Of a stretch of DNA of 64,000 bases, positions 8,386-15,159 are shown one piece after another (within the stretch, counting starts at the first letter, position 1; each line of letters opens with the position of its first letter). The stretch is from Patescibacteria group bacterium. GTDB lineage: Bacteria; Patescibacteriota; Patescibacteriia; 2-12-FULL-60-25. Location of the stretch: positions 720,088-784,087 of the forward strand of contig JALNYW010000001.1 of NCBI GenBank assembly GCA_023229665.1. Reading direction: 5' to 3'. The position numbers and the translations under genes are program-made. The notes beneath the pieces were generated by a model. The model had not been told where the DNA came from, did not search any database, and worked only from the letters and a program-made list of their open reading frames with translations.

Positions 8386-9555
8386 ATGAAGCACTTTTTG
8401 CTGGCCGGCATCCACCCGGAACTCACCCTCGCCGAAGCCGAGGCTGTTTTATCTATAAAGATTGAACAAAGAATGGGTCCGATGCTGTTCGTGGACCAAG
8501 CCGGCTTTGACGGGGCCGCCCTCCAGGAACGCCTCGCCGGGGTGGTAAAACTCGGGGATGTCCTGTTTGAGGCTGATCTCAAAGATTTGGAACTGAAGGC
8601 CTTGGCCGAACAGCTCGCCGACCAAATCGACGTCCGCCCACGCGGCGAACGCGTCTTGTTCGGACTCACCGTCATTGGTTCGTCGAATGACATCGCTCCG
8701 CTCAAGAAGTTGCCCATCGAGCTCAAACGCACGCTCCAGGACCGCGACCGGTCCGTGCGCTGGGTAACGGGTGACCGCGGCGAAATCTCCCCCGCCGCCG
8801 TCGCGAAGCTCAAGCTCACCACCGAAGGGTATGACTTCGTCATCGGCGTCTCGGGCAAAAAAGCCGTGATCGGACTCACGACCCATGTGCAAAACGCCGA
8901 CGCGTGGAGCTTGCGTGATTATGGCCGTCCTTTCCGCGACGCGAAAACGGGCATGCTGCCGCCTAAACTCGCGCGTTTGATGATCAACCTCGCCACGCAT
9001 GACGGCCAAGAACCAACCTCTTTACTTGATCCGTTTTGCGGCGGCGGAACCGTTTTAATGGAAGCCGCCATGCTGTTTCCGGATGCGGTCTTGGTTGGCT
9101 CTGACATTGATCCGATCCAGGTGGGCGGGTCCAAGCAAAACTTCGTCTGGCTCAATCAGGAAGGCCTGGTGGCGCTTTCATCCGAACCGAAACTGATCGT
9201 GGCTCCGGTACAAAATCTCGGGCGCGAAATCCAACAAACCTTTGATGCCATCGTCACCGAGGGCTATCTCGGCGAGCCGTTGCGCGGACATGAACCGCGG
9301 CCGTTTTTGATGAAGAACCAAGAAAACGTGGAGGGCGTTTGGGAAGATGCCTTGCCCGTCCTCGCCAATCTTTTGAACAAAGGCGGACGCCTGGTCTGCG
9401 TATGGCCGGAATTCGTCGTGGGTAAGGAAGTCGTTTCCACGGATGCGTCCGCCGCCGCCAAACGGGCCGGCTTTCGCGTTCTGCGTTCTGACCTCAAATA
9501 CGGCCGGGCCGACCAACGCGTGGTACGCCGCGTGATCGTGCTGGAAAAGGCGTAA
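8386..9555 (+). CDS. Trm11/TRM-G10-like RNA methyltransferase
   Basis: A 389-residue SAM-dependent methyltransferase of the Trm11/RlmKL superfamily, probably acting on guanosine N2 of tRNA or rRNA. The N-terminal half (1-160) is a divergent substrate-binding region; then the family hallmark RPFRDAKTGMLPPKLARLMINLA, SAM motif I as DPFCGGGTVLMEA (about 214-226), DIDP of motif II, and TEGYLG in the place of the catalytic NPPY/DPPY motif. The last feature is seen in Trm11-type proteins but leaves the exact target open. No Shine-Dalgarno; translation is probably from a leaderless mRNA. It stands alone between GC-rich orphans. Confidence 0.8.
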   Translation: MKHFLLAGIHPELTLAEAEAVLSIKIEQRMGPMLFVDQAGFDGAALQERLAGVVKLGDVLFEADLKDLELKALAEQLADQIDVRPRGERVLFGLTVIGSSNDIAPLKKLPIELKRTLQDRDRSVRWVTGDRGEISPAAVAKLKLTTEGYDFVIGVSGKKAVIGLTTHVQNADAWSLRDYGRPFRDAKTGMLPPKLARLMINLATHDGQEPTSLLDPFCGGGTVLMEAAMLFPDAVLVGSDIDPIQVGGSKQNFVWLNQEGLVALSSEPKLIVAPVQNLGREIQQTFDAIVTEGYLGEPLRGHEPRPFLMKNQENVEGVWEDALPVLANLLNKGGRLVCVWPEFVVGKEVVSTDASAAAKRAGFRVLRSDLKYGRADQRVVRRVIVLEKA

Positions 9556-9581
9556 CATCAGCCAAAAAATATTGTAATTTA

Positions 9582-9610
9582 TTGACAGCCGCACCGTTTT
9601 TAGCTATGGT
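9582..9610 (+). promoter_or_regulatory. Promoter of the 9688-10860 gene
   Basis: Consensus TTGACA (9582-9587), 17-nt spacer, TATGGT (9605-9610). The 70-nt leader carries a hairpin (CCCGAC ... GTCGGG, 9651-9666) upstream of the ribosome site. Confidence 0.75.
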
Positions 9611-9687
9611 CGGCTGTTCTCGCAATTCTGCGGAACAACAGGACTTTCCCCCGACGTAGTCGGGGTACAAACTCGGAGTAAGCAGTC

Positions 9688-10860
9688 ATGGCCAACACCC
9701 CTCCGGTTCCCAAGCGTGTCCCGGTCGCTTCGGTGATTCCGATCCAGAAGAGACCCCGACGTGACGAAACCGTATCGTTCGAAACGGAGCGCAAGCCCGA
9801 AAGCGGCAGCACGGAAATCATCGTGGGCGTGCTCCTGGACGACGAGCGCCCGACCGACCTGCACAAGACGATCCCGGAAGAGCATGGGGCGCACAACCTC
9901 ATGAATCTTCCGGTGGAAACGTTCGAGGCGGGAAAGACGATCATGGACTTCGAGCGCGCGCTCGACGTCGTACACGTCATCCTCGAAGGCGCCGCAAGCG
10001 TCTACGAGATCGACGAGCACGGCGATCCCATGGACCAGCCGAGCTACGAGCTTTCGCGGGGCAATCTCATCAACCGCGAACTGCTGGGCAGGGACGGCGA
10101 GCACATGCTCGACTCCCCCGTCCGCATCGTCGCGCGGACCAAGGTCCGCACGCTTCTCGTCACCGTCGCCGATCTCATCGGACCGACGGTCGGGGCGATC
10201 GAGCGCCGGGCCCGCGTCCGGTACATGCTGGAAATCCTCGTCGAACGCATCGACAAGCTCGAGGGCGAGCGCGGAACCATCCGCGCGCTCGAGCGGGATT
10301 TCAACAGCGCCCTCGATGCGGAACGCGAGAAGCAGGACGAGCAGAACCGCAAGTTCGTCGAACTGCTCAGCCGGTTCGGACAGCTCGAACGCGAGAACGC
10401 GGCCCTGAACAAGGTGAACCGCGAGCTCACGGTCGGCGCCGTCCAGAAAGCCGTGCGCCTGCGACTGAACGAGCTCGATCGGGAGAACCGCGAGCTCAAG
10501 GAGCACAACCGCAAGCTCGTGAAGAAAAACACCGAGCTCGAGGCGACCTCCAAGTCGCAGATGCAGTACGTCGAATCCGTCACGGAAGAAGTGATGGAAT
10601 ACGAACGGCTGCGTGACCTGCTCGGACTCGAGAGCACGGATCGTGACCGCCTGATCGAAGAGCTCCGCCGCATCTTCCTCAACCTCTACCAGCTCAAGCA
10701 TCCGAAGCTCCAAAGCCTCGGCGTCCTTGGACTGGGGGAGCTGAGCGAGCTCGGCGTCAACCTCCCCGGAGGCGATCCGTCGCTAAGCGAGGACGAAATC
10801 GAAGCCGGCATCGCCGCCATTCCGGCGGACCCCGGCTCTGACCCTGGCCCGGACACGTAA
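9688..10860 (+). CDS. GC-rich orphan: cNMP-binding-like domain plus coiled coil
   Basis: Unknown function, 390 residues. Residues 1-70 are basic and disordered. Residues about 75-170 read like the beta-roll of CRP/FNR cyclic-nucleotide domains: FEAGKTIMDF, VVHVILEGAASVYEID, then a GNLINREL turn, and VRIVARTKVRTLLVTVADL. The phosphate-binding cassette (GE ... RxA) is not evident, so ligand binding is doubtful. In place of the helix-turn-helix of CRP there is a long heptad-rich coiled coil (180-325), then an acidic Pro/Gly tail. Paralogue of the next gene, with the same promoter layout. A GGAG ribosome site precedes the ATG. No signal peptide or TM, so cytoplasmic. Confidence 0.8.
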   Translation: MANTPPVPKRVPVASVIPIQKRPRRDETVSFETERKPESGSTEIIVGVLLDDERPTDLHKTIPEEHGAHNLMNLPVETFEAGKTIMDFERALDVVHVILEGAASVYEIDEHGDPMDQPSYELSRGNLINRELLGRDGEHMLDSPVRIVARTKVRTLLVTVADLIGPTVGAIERRARVRYMLEILVERIDKLEGERGTIRALERDFNSALDAEREKQDEQNRKFVELLSRFGQLERENAALNKVNRELTVGAVQKAVRLRLNELDRENRELKEHNRKLVKKNTELEATSKSQMQYVESVTEEVMEYERLRDLLGLESTDRDRLIEELRRIFLNLYQLKHPKLQSLGVLGLGELSELGVNLPGGDPSLSEDEIEAGIAAIPADPGSDPGPDT

Positions 10861-10897
10861 CCCGCTACGGCGGAACGACGTGTTCGGGCTTTTTTTT
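10847..10897 (+). terminator. Terminator overlapping the end of the 9688 gene
   Basis: Twelve-bp arms with one mismatch (10847-10858 and 10878-10889) followed by eight T. The left arm lies in the last codons of the gene. Confidence 0.85.
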
Positions 10898-10935
10898 CTT
10901 TCCAAGAAACGCCCGGCGAAAAAAATGGTATTTTA

Positions 10936-10964
10936 TTGACAATTCGGCCGAATTACGCTACGGT
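10936..10964 (+). promoter_or_regulatory. Promoter of the 11036-11866 gene
   Basis: TTGACA (10936-10941), 17-nt spacer, TACGGT (10959-10964). The leader of about 65 nt has a small hairpin (CCGTAA/TTACGG) before the ribosome site, as in the paralogous upstream gene. Confidence 0.75.
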
Positions 10965-11035
10965 CGAATGTCCTGCGGATTCTCCCGGGACGCCGTAAAT
11001 TACGGGTTCGAACCGTCAAAACCAGGAGCAGTGCC

Positions 11036-11866
11036 ATGGGCAACCCCGAGCGCAAGAAGCTCGATCCGCGCGCCCACTCGGCGCGCTACATCGAGGCACG
11101 CCGACAGCGCCGTTTGGGAGGCGCCAAGCTTCCCACGTCCGTCTTCGAGCCGAACGAAGTCCTCGTCGACTTCGACGAGGACATGGAAACCGGACTCGTC
11201 ATCATGATCGGCCATGCGGATGTCTACATCCACGTAACCGAAAAGGACGAGGCCGGCCGTGAGGTCGAAACCGTTCGCAAGCAGCCGATCCAGGAGCTGG
11301 CCGAGGGCGACTTCGTCAATGCCGAGCTCTTCACCCACGACGGCGTGGCGAACGGCGGCATCTCCGAGGTGCGCGTCGTCGCGCGCACCCAGGTCACGGC
11401 CGTGCTCGTCTCGCCCTACGATCTGGCGGACGACAAAGTCCACCCGATCCAGCGCCAGGAACGGACAGACTTCGTCTTCGACGCCCTGGCCCGCGCGCTC
11501 GAGAAGCACGAGCAGCTCCGCCGCTGCCACCGGCTCGACGAAGAGCAGTTCGACGCGGCCATCGACGCGGAGCGCGGCAAGCGCGACGAAGCCGTGAGGG
11601 AGATGGTGCAAGCCAACCAGCGCGCCCACCGGCTCGAGCGGCAGAACGGGGAGCTCCAACTCCGCATCGACGGGCTCGAGGCCGAAAACGCCACGCTCGC
11701 CGAGAAGAACGCGGAGCTCAACCGGAAGTATGCGGAGCTCGAAGCCTCGTTCCAGGAAGCGATGTCCAACAGCTGGACAGAACTCACCGAGAGCGAGGTC
11801 GAACAGGGCGTCTCCTGGCTCCCTCCCGGACCTGATCCGACCAAAAAGCCGCCTGACAGCGGCTGA
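11036..11866 (+). CDS. GC-rich orphan: paralogue with cNMP-binding-like domain and coiled coil
   Basis: 276 residues, function unknown. Residues 33-130 correspond to the cNMP-like domain of the 9688 gene: FEPNEVLVDFDED, a GHADVYIHV strand, GDFVNAELFTHDG, and VRVVARTQVTAVLVSPYDL. The second copy of the GD(F/L)(V/I)N.EL turn and VR(V/I)VART strand is what ties the two genes. A leucine-zipper-like coiled coil covers about 165-255. No DNA-binding domain is apparent. The gene has its own promoter and terminator, an AGGAG ribosome site, and the same G/C-ending codon use as its paralogue. Confidence 0.8.
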   Translation: MGNPERKKLDPRAHSARYIEARRQRRLGGAKLPTSVFEPNEVLVDFDEDMETGLVIMIGHADVYIHVTEKDEAGREVETVRKQPIQELAEGDFVNAELFTHDGVANGGISEVRVVARTQVTAVLVSPYDLADDKVHPIQRQERTDFVFDALARALEKHEQLRRCHRLDEEQFDAAIDAERGKRDEAVREMVQANQRAHRLERQNGELQLRIDGLEAENATLAEKNAELNRKYAELEASFQEAMSNSWTELTESEVEQGVSWLPPGPDPTKKPPDSG

Positions 11867-11881
11867 TGGTCGGTTTTTTTA
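11837..11881 (+). terminator. Terminator of the 11036 gene
   Basis: Nested hairpin: outer CCGACCA/TGGTCGG and inner GCCGC/GCGGC, followed by seven or more T. It begins inside the coding end and meets the converging ferredoxin gene. Confidence 0.85.
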
Positions 11882-11882
11882 T

Positions 11883-12113
11883 TTACGGATAGATCTGATT
11901 GCCGTCTTCATCAAACACTTTGATGGCCTGGACCGGGCACGCCTGGGCCGCGAGCAAGATCGTCTCCGCATCGGCGCCGTTCTGGTCCACGATATAGGCC
12001 TTGTTTTCTTCGTCGAGCTGGAACACTCCCGGCGCGACCGTCACACAAGGCGCGGCCCCGATACAGGCGTCGCGGTCCACTTCGACTTTGGAAATTTTGA
12101 GGGGTTTGCTCAT
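11883..12113 (-). CDS. Ferredoxin, probable [3Fe-4S] type
   Basis: A 76-residue single-cluster ferredoxin of the short acidic type. Cluster ligands visible are C17, C23 and C59 (ACPVQAI). The position that is normally the second cysteine of CxxCxxC is Ala20, and the residue before Pro28 is Ala27. This three-cysteine pattern (CIGAxPC ... AP ... ACP) is that of [3Fe-4S] ferredoxins such as those of actinobacterial P450 systems. The start overlaps the preceding nifU-like gene by 4 bp (ATGA), so it is translationally coupled and likely the electron carrier, or a client, of the Fe-S assembly operon. Confidence 0.88.
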   Translation of the reverse strand: MSKPLKISKVEVDRDACIGAAPCVTVAPGVFQLDEENKAYIVDQNGADAETILLAAQACPVQAIKVFDEDGNQIYP

Positions 12114-12337
12114 ACTTGGACGAAACGGACGGTCTTAATTTCCGGCGCTTTCTCGGCCAGGATTTCCTGGATGCCCTCCGCGTACGAGGCGGTACAGGCG
12201 CAATCGCCGCAAAAACCGGCGAGTTCGATCTTACAGCTGGCTTCGTCGGATTCGAGGACGCGGATTGAGCGGCCGGCAGCGTCGAGCATCGGCTTCAAAT
12301 CGGCGAGGGTCTGCTCCAGAGCTTCGTTGGCATTCAT
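12110..12337 (-). CDS. NifU C-terminal-like Fe-S scaffold
   Basis: A 75-residue stand-alone NifU C-terminal/NfuA-type domain that carries Fe-S clusters to target proteins. The CxxC pair is C43/C46 in GFCGDCAC, within the usual strand-loop-helix context (KIELAGFCGDC then YAEGIQEIL). C35 and C48 are extra. It follows the IscU-like gene by 11 bp and overlaps the ferredoxin by 4 bp. Confidence 0.87.
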   Translation of the reverse strand: MNANEALEQTLADLKPMLDAAGRSIRVLESDEASCKIELAGFCGDCACTASYAEGIQEILAEKAPEIKTVRFVQV

Positions 12338-12348
12338 AGCTCGCGTGA

Positions 12349-13026
12349 TTATGCTCCGAAATACTTCTCTTTGTAAAACCGGATAAGCTGTTCGACTTCC
12401 GGGATGCAGGACGGATCACCCGTCCCGACCTTGGTGCGCTGTTGCACCTTCTCGAGGGTATCCGCGCCCTCGAGCACCGCTTCTTCGATGTCGTGGTCGG
12501 TAATCTTCAAGACTTTATCGATGATGCGGCCCGCTTCCACTTCGATTTTTTCGATCTGTCCGCTCTTGCGGTAATAATCGTTCACCGCGCTGCGCAAGGC
12601 TTTATCGCCAAGCACCGAGCAATGAACTTTACGCGCCGGCAATCCGCCCAAGCGAGCCATGATGTCCTGCGGACGGAGCTTGAGCGCCTCTTCGACCGGC
12701 ATTCCGCCGTTCTCCGTCACCATCACCGACAGCATGGACGTCGAAGCGATCGCCGAAGCGCATCCGAACGTCTTCCATTTAAAATCTTTGATCTTATTGT
12801 CCTCGATTTTGAGCCAGACCTTCATGGCATCGCCGCAGGCCGGCGAGCCGACCATGCCCATATAGGCGTCCTTGTAATCGGCTTCGTCTTCCAGAAAATT
12901 CTTGGGATGGAAAAAGTGGTCCTTCACCGTGTCGGTATAGAACCAGCCTTTTTCTTTCGTGGGCGCGACCACGTCGCCTTTGCGGGCTTCATTGGTGGCG
13001 GCAGCGATCGGTTGCGTGTCAGACAT
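12349..13026 (-). CDS. IscU/NifU N-terminal-type Fe-S scaffold
   Basis: Scaffold on which Fe-S clusters are built with sulfur from IscS. Residues 30-160 form the IscU fold with the three ligand cysteines C64 (SPACGD, with D66), C89 (FGCASAIAS) and C136 (VHCSVLGDKAL). An extended N-terminus of about 28 residues and a C-terminal part (160-225) with one Cys (GDPSCIPEV) make it longer (225) than IscU (about 128), more like NifU without the Nfu domain, which is encoded separately next door. Start is 1 bp after the iscS stop. Confidence 0.92.
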   Translation of the reverse strand: MSDTQPIAAATNEARKGDVVAPTKEKGWFYTDTVKDHFFHPKNFLEDEADYKDAYMGMVGSPACGDAMKVWLKIEDNKIKDFKWKTFGCASAIASTSMLSVMVTENGGMPVEEALKLRPQDIMARLGGLPARKVHCSVLGDKALRSAVNDYYRKSGQIEKIEVEAGRIIDKVLKITDHDIEEAVLEGADTLEKVQQRTKVGTGDPSCIPEVEQLIRFYKEKYFGA

Positions 13027-13027
13027 A

Positions 13028-14266
13028 TTAGTTGGTGTGGGTTTCGAAGTATTTCATGTCGAGATTAACCGGGCTCATCATGCGCAAACGCTCAACAATA
13101 GCCGGCATGATCTTGATGACGTAATCCACGTCTTCCTCCGTGGTCGCGTGACCAAGTGTGAAGCGGATAGAACCATGCGCCGCCTCATACGAGAGGCCGG
13201 TCGCGAGAATCACGTGCGAAGGATCAAGCGAAGTTGAAGCACAAGCCGAACCGGTCGAAGCCATGACGCCTTCGGCATCGAGATACAGCACGGCCGCCTC
13301 ACCTTCGATGTCGATGAACGAAACATTCACGCTATTCGGCAGACGCTCGGTCGGATGACCATTCAAAATGGTCTTCGGAATGGCGAGCAAACCAGCCGCA
13401 AGCTTCTCACGGAGCGCGAGCAAACGCGCCGACTCAACTTCACGATCAGCCTGCGCGAGTTCGAGCGCTTTCGCGAGGCCAATAATGCCCGGCACGTTCT
13501 CGGTTCCCGAACGCAAGTTACGCTCCTGTCCCCCGCCGATGATCAGCGGCTGGAACTTCACGCCGCGGCGCACATACAATGCGCCCACGCCCTTGGGGCC
13601 GTAGATCTTTGACCCGTTCAAGGTCAGCAAATCGGCGTGCAACTTTTCGACATCGATCTCCAGAAAGCCCGTAGCCTGGCACGCATCGGTATGGAGATAC
13701 GGAAGCGCGGTCTTTTGTTCCTTGCGCCACTTCAAAAGTTCTCGGCCGATATCGGCAATCGGCTGGATGGTGCCGATTTCGTTGTTCGCCATCATCACGG
13801 TCACCAAAACCGTGGTCGGTTTCAAGGCGGCGACAATATCTTTTGGATTCACCTGGCCATACCGATCAACGCCCACGGTCGTAAGCTCGATTTCCTTGCG
13901 ACGCTGGAGCCAAATCAGGGGCTCGATCACGGCATGGTGCTCCACCGCACTCACAATCACATGCGGTACGACTTCAGGACCATGCACCTTCTTCAACTCA
14001 TTCATGAAATACCGCGGCACGCCGAGTACGGCCATATTGTCAGACTCGGTTCCGCCGGACGTGAACAGGATTTCGTCTTCGTGTCCGCCCAAAAGTTTGG
14101 CGATGCGGCCACGCGCTTCCGTCACCGCTTCTTTCGCGCGCATGCCAAGCGTGTGGAAAGACGAGGGGTTGCCAAATACGTCCGAAAAATACGGACGCAT
14201 CGTCTCAAGCACGCGGCTATCGAGCGGCGTGGTGGCGGCATGGTCTAAATAGATGAGACGTTTCAT
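13028..14266 (-). CDS. iscS: Cysteine desulfurase, IscS/NifS family
   Basis: PLP enzyme that takes sulfur from cysteine for Fe-S cluster assembly. Motifs: YLDHAATTP at the N-terminus, TSGGTESDN, VEHHA, the PLP lysine in NGSKIYGPKG, and the catalytic loop cysteine in TGSACAS. About 412 residues when started at the ATG at 14266, which overlaps the rrf2 stop by 4 bp (ATGA); the longer open frame has no support. Fold type I, group I desulfurase. It is followed directly by the scaffold gene. Confidence 0.95.
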   Translation of the reverse strand: MKRLIYLDHAATTPLDSRVLETMRPYFSDVFGNPSSFHTLGMRAKEAVTEARGRIAKLLGGHEDEILFTSGGTESDNMAVLGVPRYFMNELKKVHGPEVVPHVIVSAVEHHAVIEPLIWLQRRKEIELTTVGVDRYGQVNPKDIVAALKPTTVLVTVMMANNEIGTIQPIADIGRELLKWRKEQKTALPYLHTDACQATGFLEIDVEKLHADLLTLNGSKIYGPKGVGALYVRRGVKFQPLIIGGGQERNLRSGTENVPGIIGLAKALELAQADREVESARLLALREKLAAGLLAIPKTILNGHPTERLPNSVNVSFIDIEGEAAVLYLDAEGVMASTGSACASTSLDPSHVILATGLSYEAAHGSIRFTLGHATTEEDVDYVIKIMPAIVERLRMMSPVNLDMKYFETHTN

Positions 14267-14667
14267 ACGGTAATCTCGCTTAAGCGAGTGTCCTTCAAGG
14301 TCTGTAAAATATTTTTCTGGAGAAATCCCCACAATTTTTTGCTGTGACACTTTCCTTCCACCGGACAGCCGCCATCCATACAGGCGACCATGGCAACCGG
14401 GCCTTCCAACGCTTCGACGATTTCTTGCGCCGTCACGACCTCAGCCGGCTTGGCGAGCTTATAGCCGCCTCCCGGACCCTGGCGCCCCTGGATGAGCTCA
14501 GCCGTTTTCAATAGGCCCGCAATCTCTTCCAAGTATCCGAGGGGCATCTTCATGTCCTCTGAAGCCTCTTTAACGCTCAAAAACGACCCTTCAGGCAGCT
14601 TCGCAAGCTGCGTCATGAAGATCAGGCCGAAATGGTTGCGTTCTGAGACGCGAAAGAGTGAATTCAT
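14263..14667 (-). CDS. Rrf2/IscR-family transcription regulator
   Basis: A 134-residue winged-helix protein of the Rrf2 family. The wHTH occupies residues 10-75 (LSVKEASEDM and GGGYKLAKP). Cluster-ligand cysteines are C96, C101 and C107 with H108, close to IscR spacing (C-x5-C-x5-C), so it probably senses Fe-S status. Position directly before iscS and coupled to it by a 4-bp overlap supports the role. I place the start at the ATG at 14667; the longer frame begins with a TTG and runs through an inverted repeat. That 11-bp inverted repeat abuts the ATG and is a candidate for autoregulation. Confidence 0.9.
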   Translation of the reverse strand: MNSLFRVSERNHFGLIFMTQLAKLPEGSFLSVKEASEDMKMPLGYLEEIAGLLKTAELIQGRQGPGGGYKLAKPAEVVTAQEIVEALEGPVAMVACMDGGCPVEGKCHSKKLWGFLQKNILQTLKDTRLSEITV

Positions 14668-14694
14668 AAATTCCCAGCTTGTGGCTGGGAATTT
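14668..14694 (-). promoter_or_regulatory. Perfect inverted repeat abutting the rrf2 start codon
   Basis: Eleven-bp perfect arms (14668-14678 and 14684-14694) around a 5-nt loop. On the minus strand the GCTGGGA in the right arm is the only purine-rich stretch at ribosome-site distance, so the fold would hide it. No T-run follows, so it is unlikely to be the dsbB terminator. It could be an operator or a translational switch. Confidence 0.55.
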
Positions 14695-14718
14695 AAACCT
14701 GTCCCCCGTTTCCGTCAA

Positions 14719-15156
14719 CTAAGTCGTTTTCTTCTCAGACTTCCAGAGCAGGAACATCAACGCGGTGATCACCAAATGGGCCGTAAGCGACAGGAGCGGA
14801 ATCGTAATAAATCCTCCCCACTCGAGATAGCGCGTGGTGCAGGAAATCCCCGCTTGGCACGGACCCGTCCAGTCCGGACGGATGCCCCAGTTCACCGCGT
14901 AGTAGAGAATATTATGATAGAGAGAAATACAGAATCCAATCACCGACAGGGGCAGGATGTATTGATACACCTTGTCATCCTTGCGCCACATCGCGACCAA
15001 GGTCAGCACGACCAGCGGATACATGGTGATGCGCTGGTACCAACACAGGACGCACGGCACCAAATGCCAGACTTCGCTAAAGAATAATGAGCCGGCCATG
15101 GCGACCACGGCCTGCAGGAACGCGAGTGGAAGAAGATAGGGTTTGAGCTTCGGCAT
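14719..15156 (-). CDS. Disulfide bond formation protein, DsbB/BdbC type
   Basis: Four-span membrane protein that passes electrons from periplasmic thiol oxidases to quinones. The first redox pair is C35/C38 in VPCVLCWYQR, the second C100/C106 in the loop before span four (GPCQAGISC). Length 145 fits the short BdbC form. No DsbA partner is in the window. It starts 3 bp after copA and so belongs to the copper run, where thiol oxidation of exported proteins is a plausible link. Confidence 0.92.
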   Translation of the reverse strand: MPKLKPYLLPLAFLQAVVAMAGSLFFSEVWHLVPCVLCWYQRITMYPLVVLTLVAMWRKDDKVYQYILPLSVIGFCISLYHNILYYAVNWGIRPDWTGPCQAGISCTTRYLEWGGFITIPLLSLTAHLVITALMFLLWKSEKKTT

Positions 15157-15159
15157 AGA

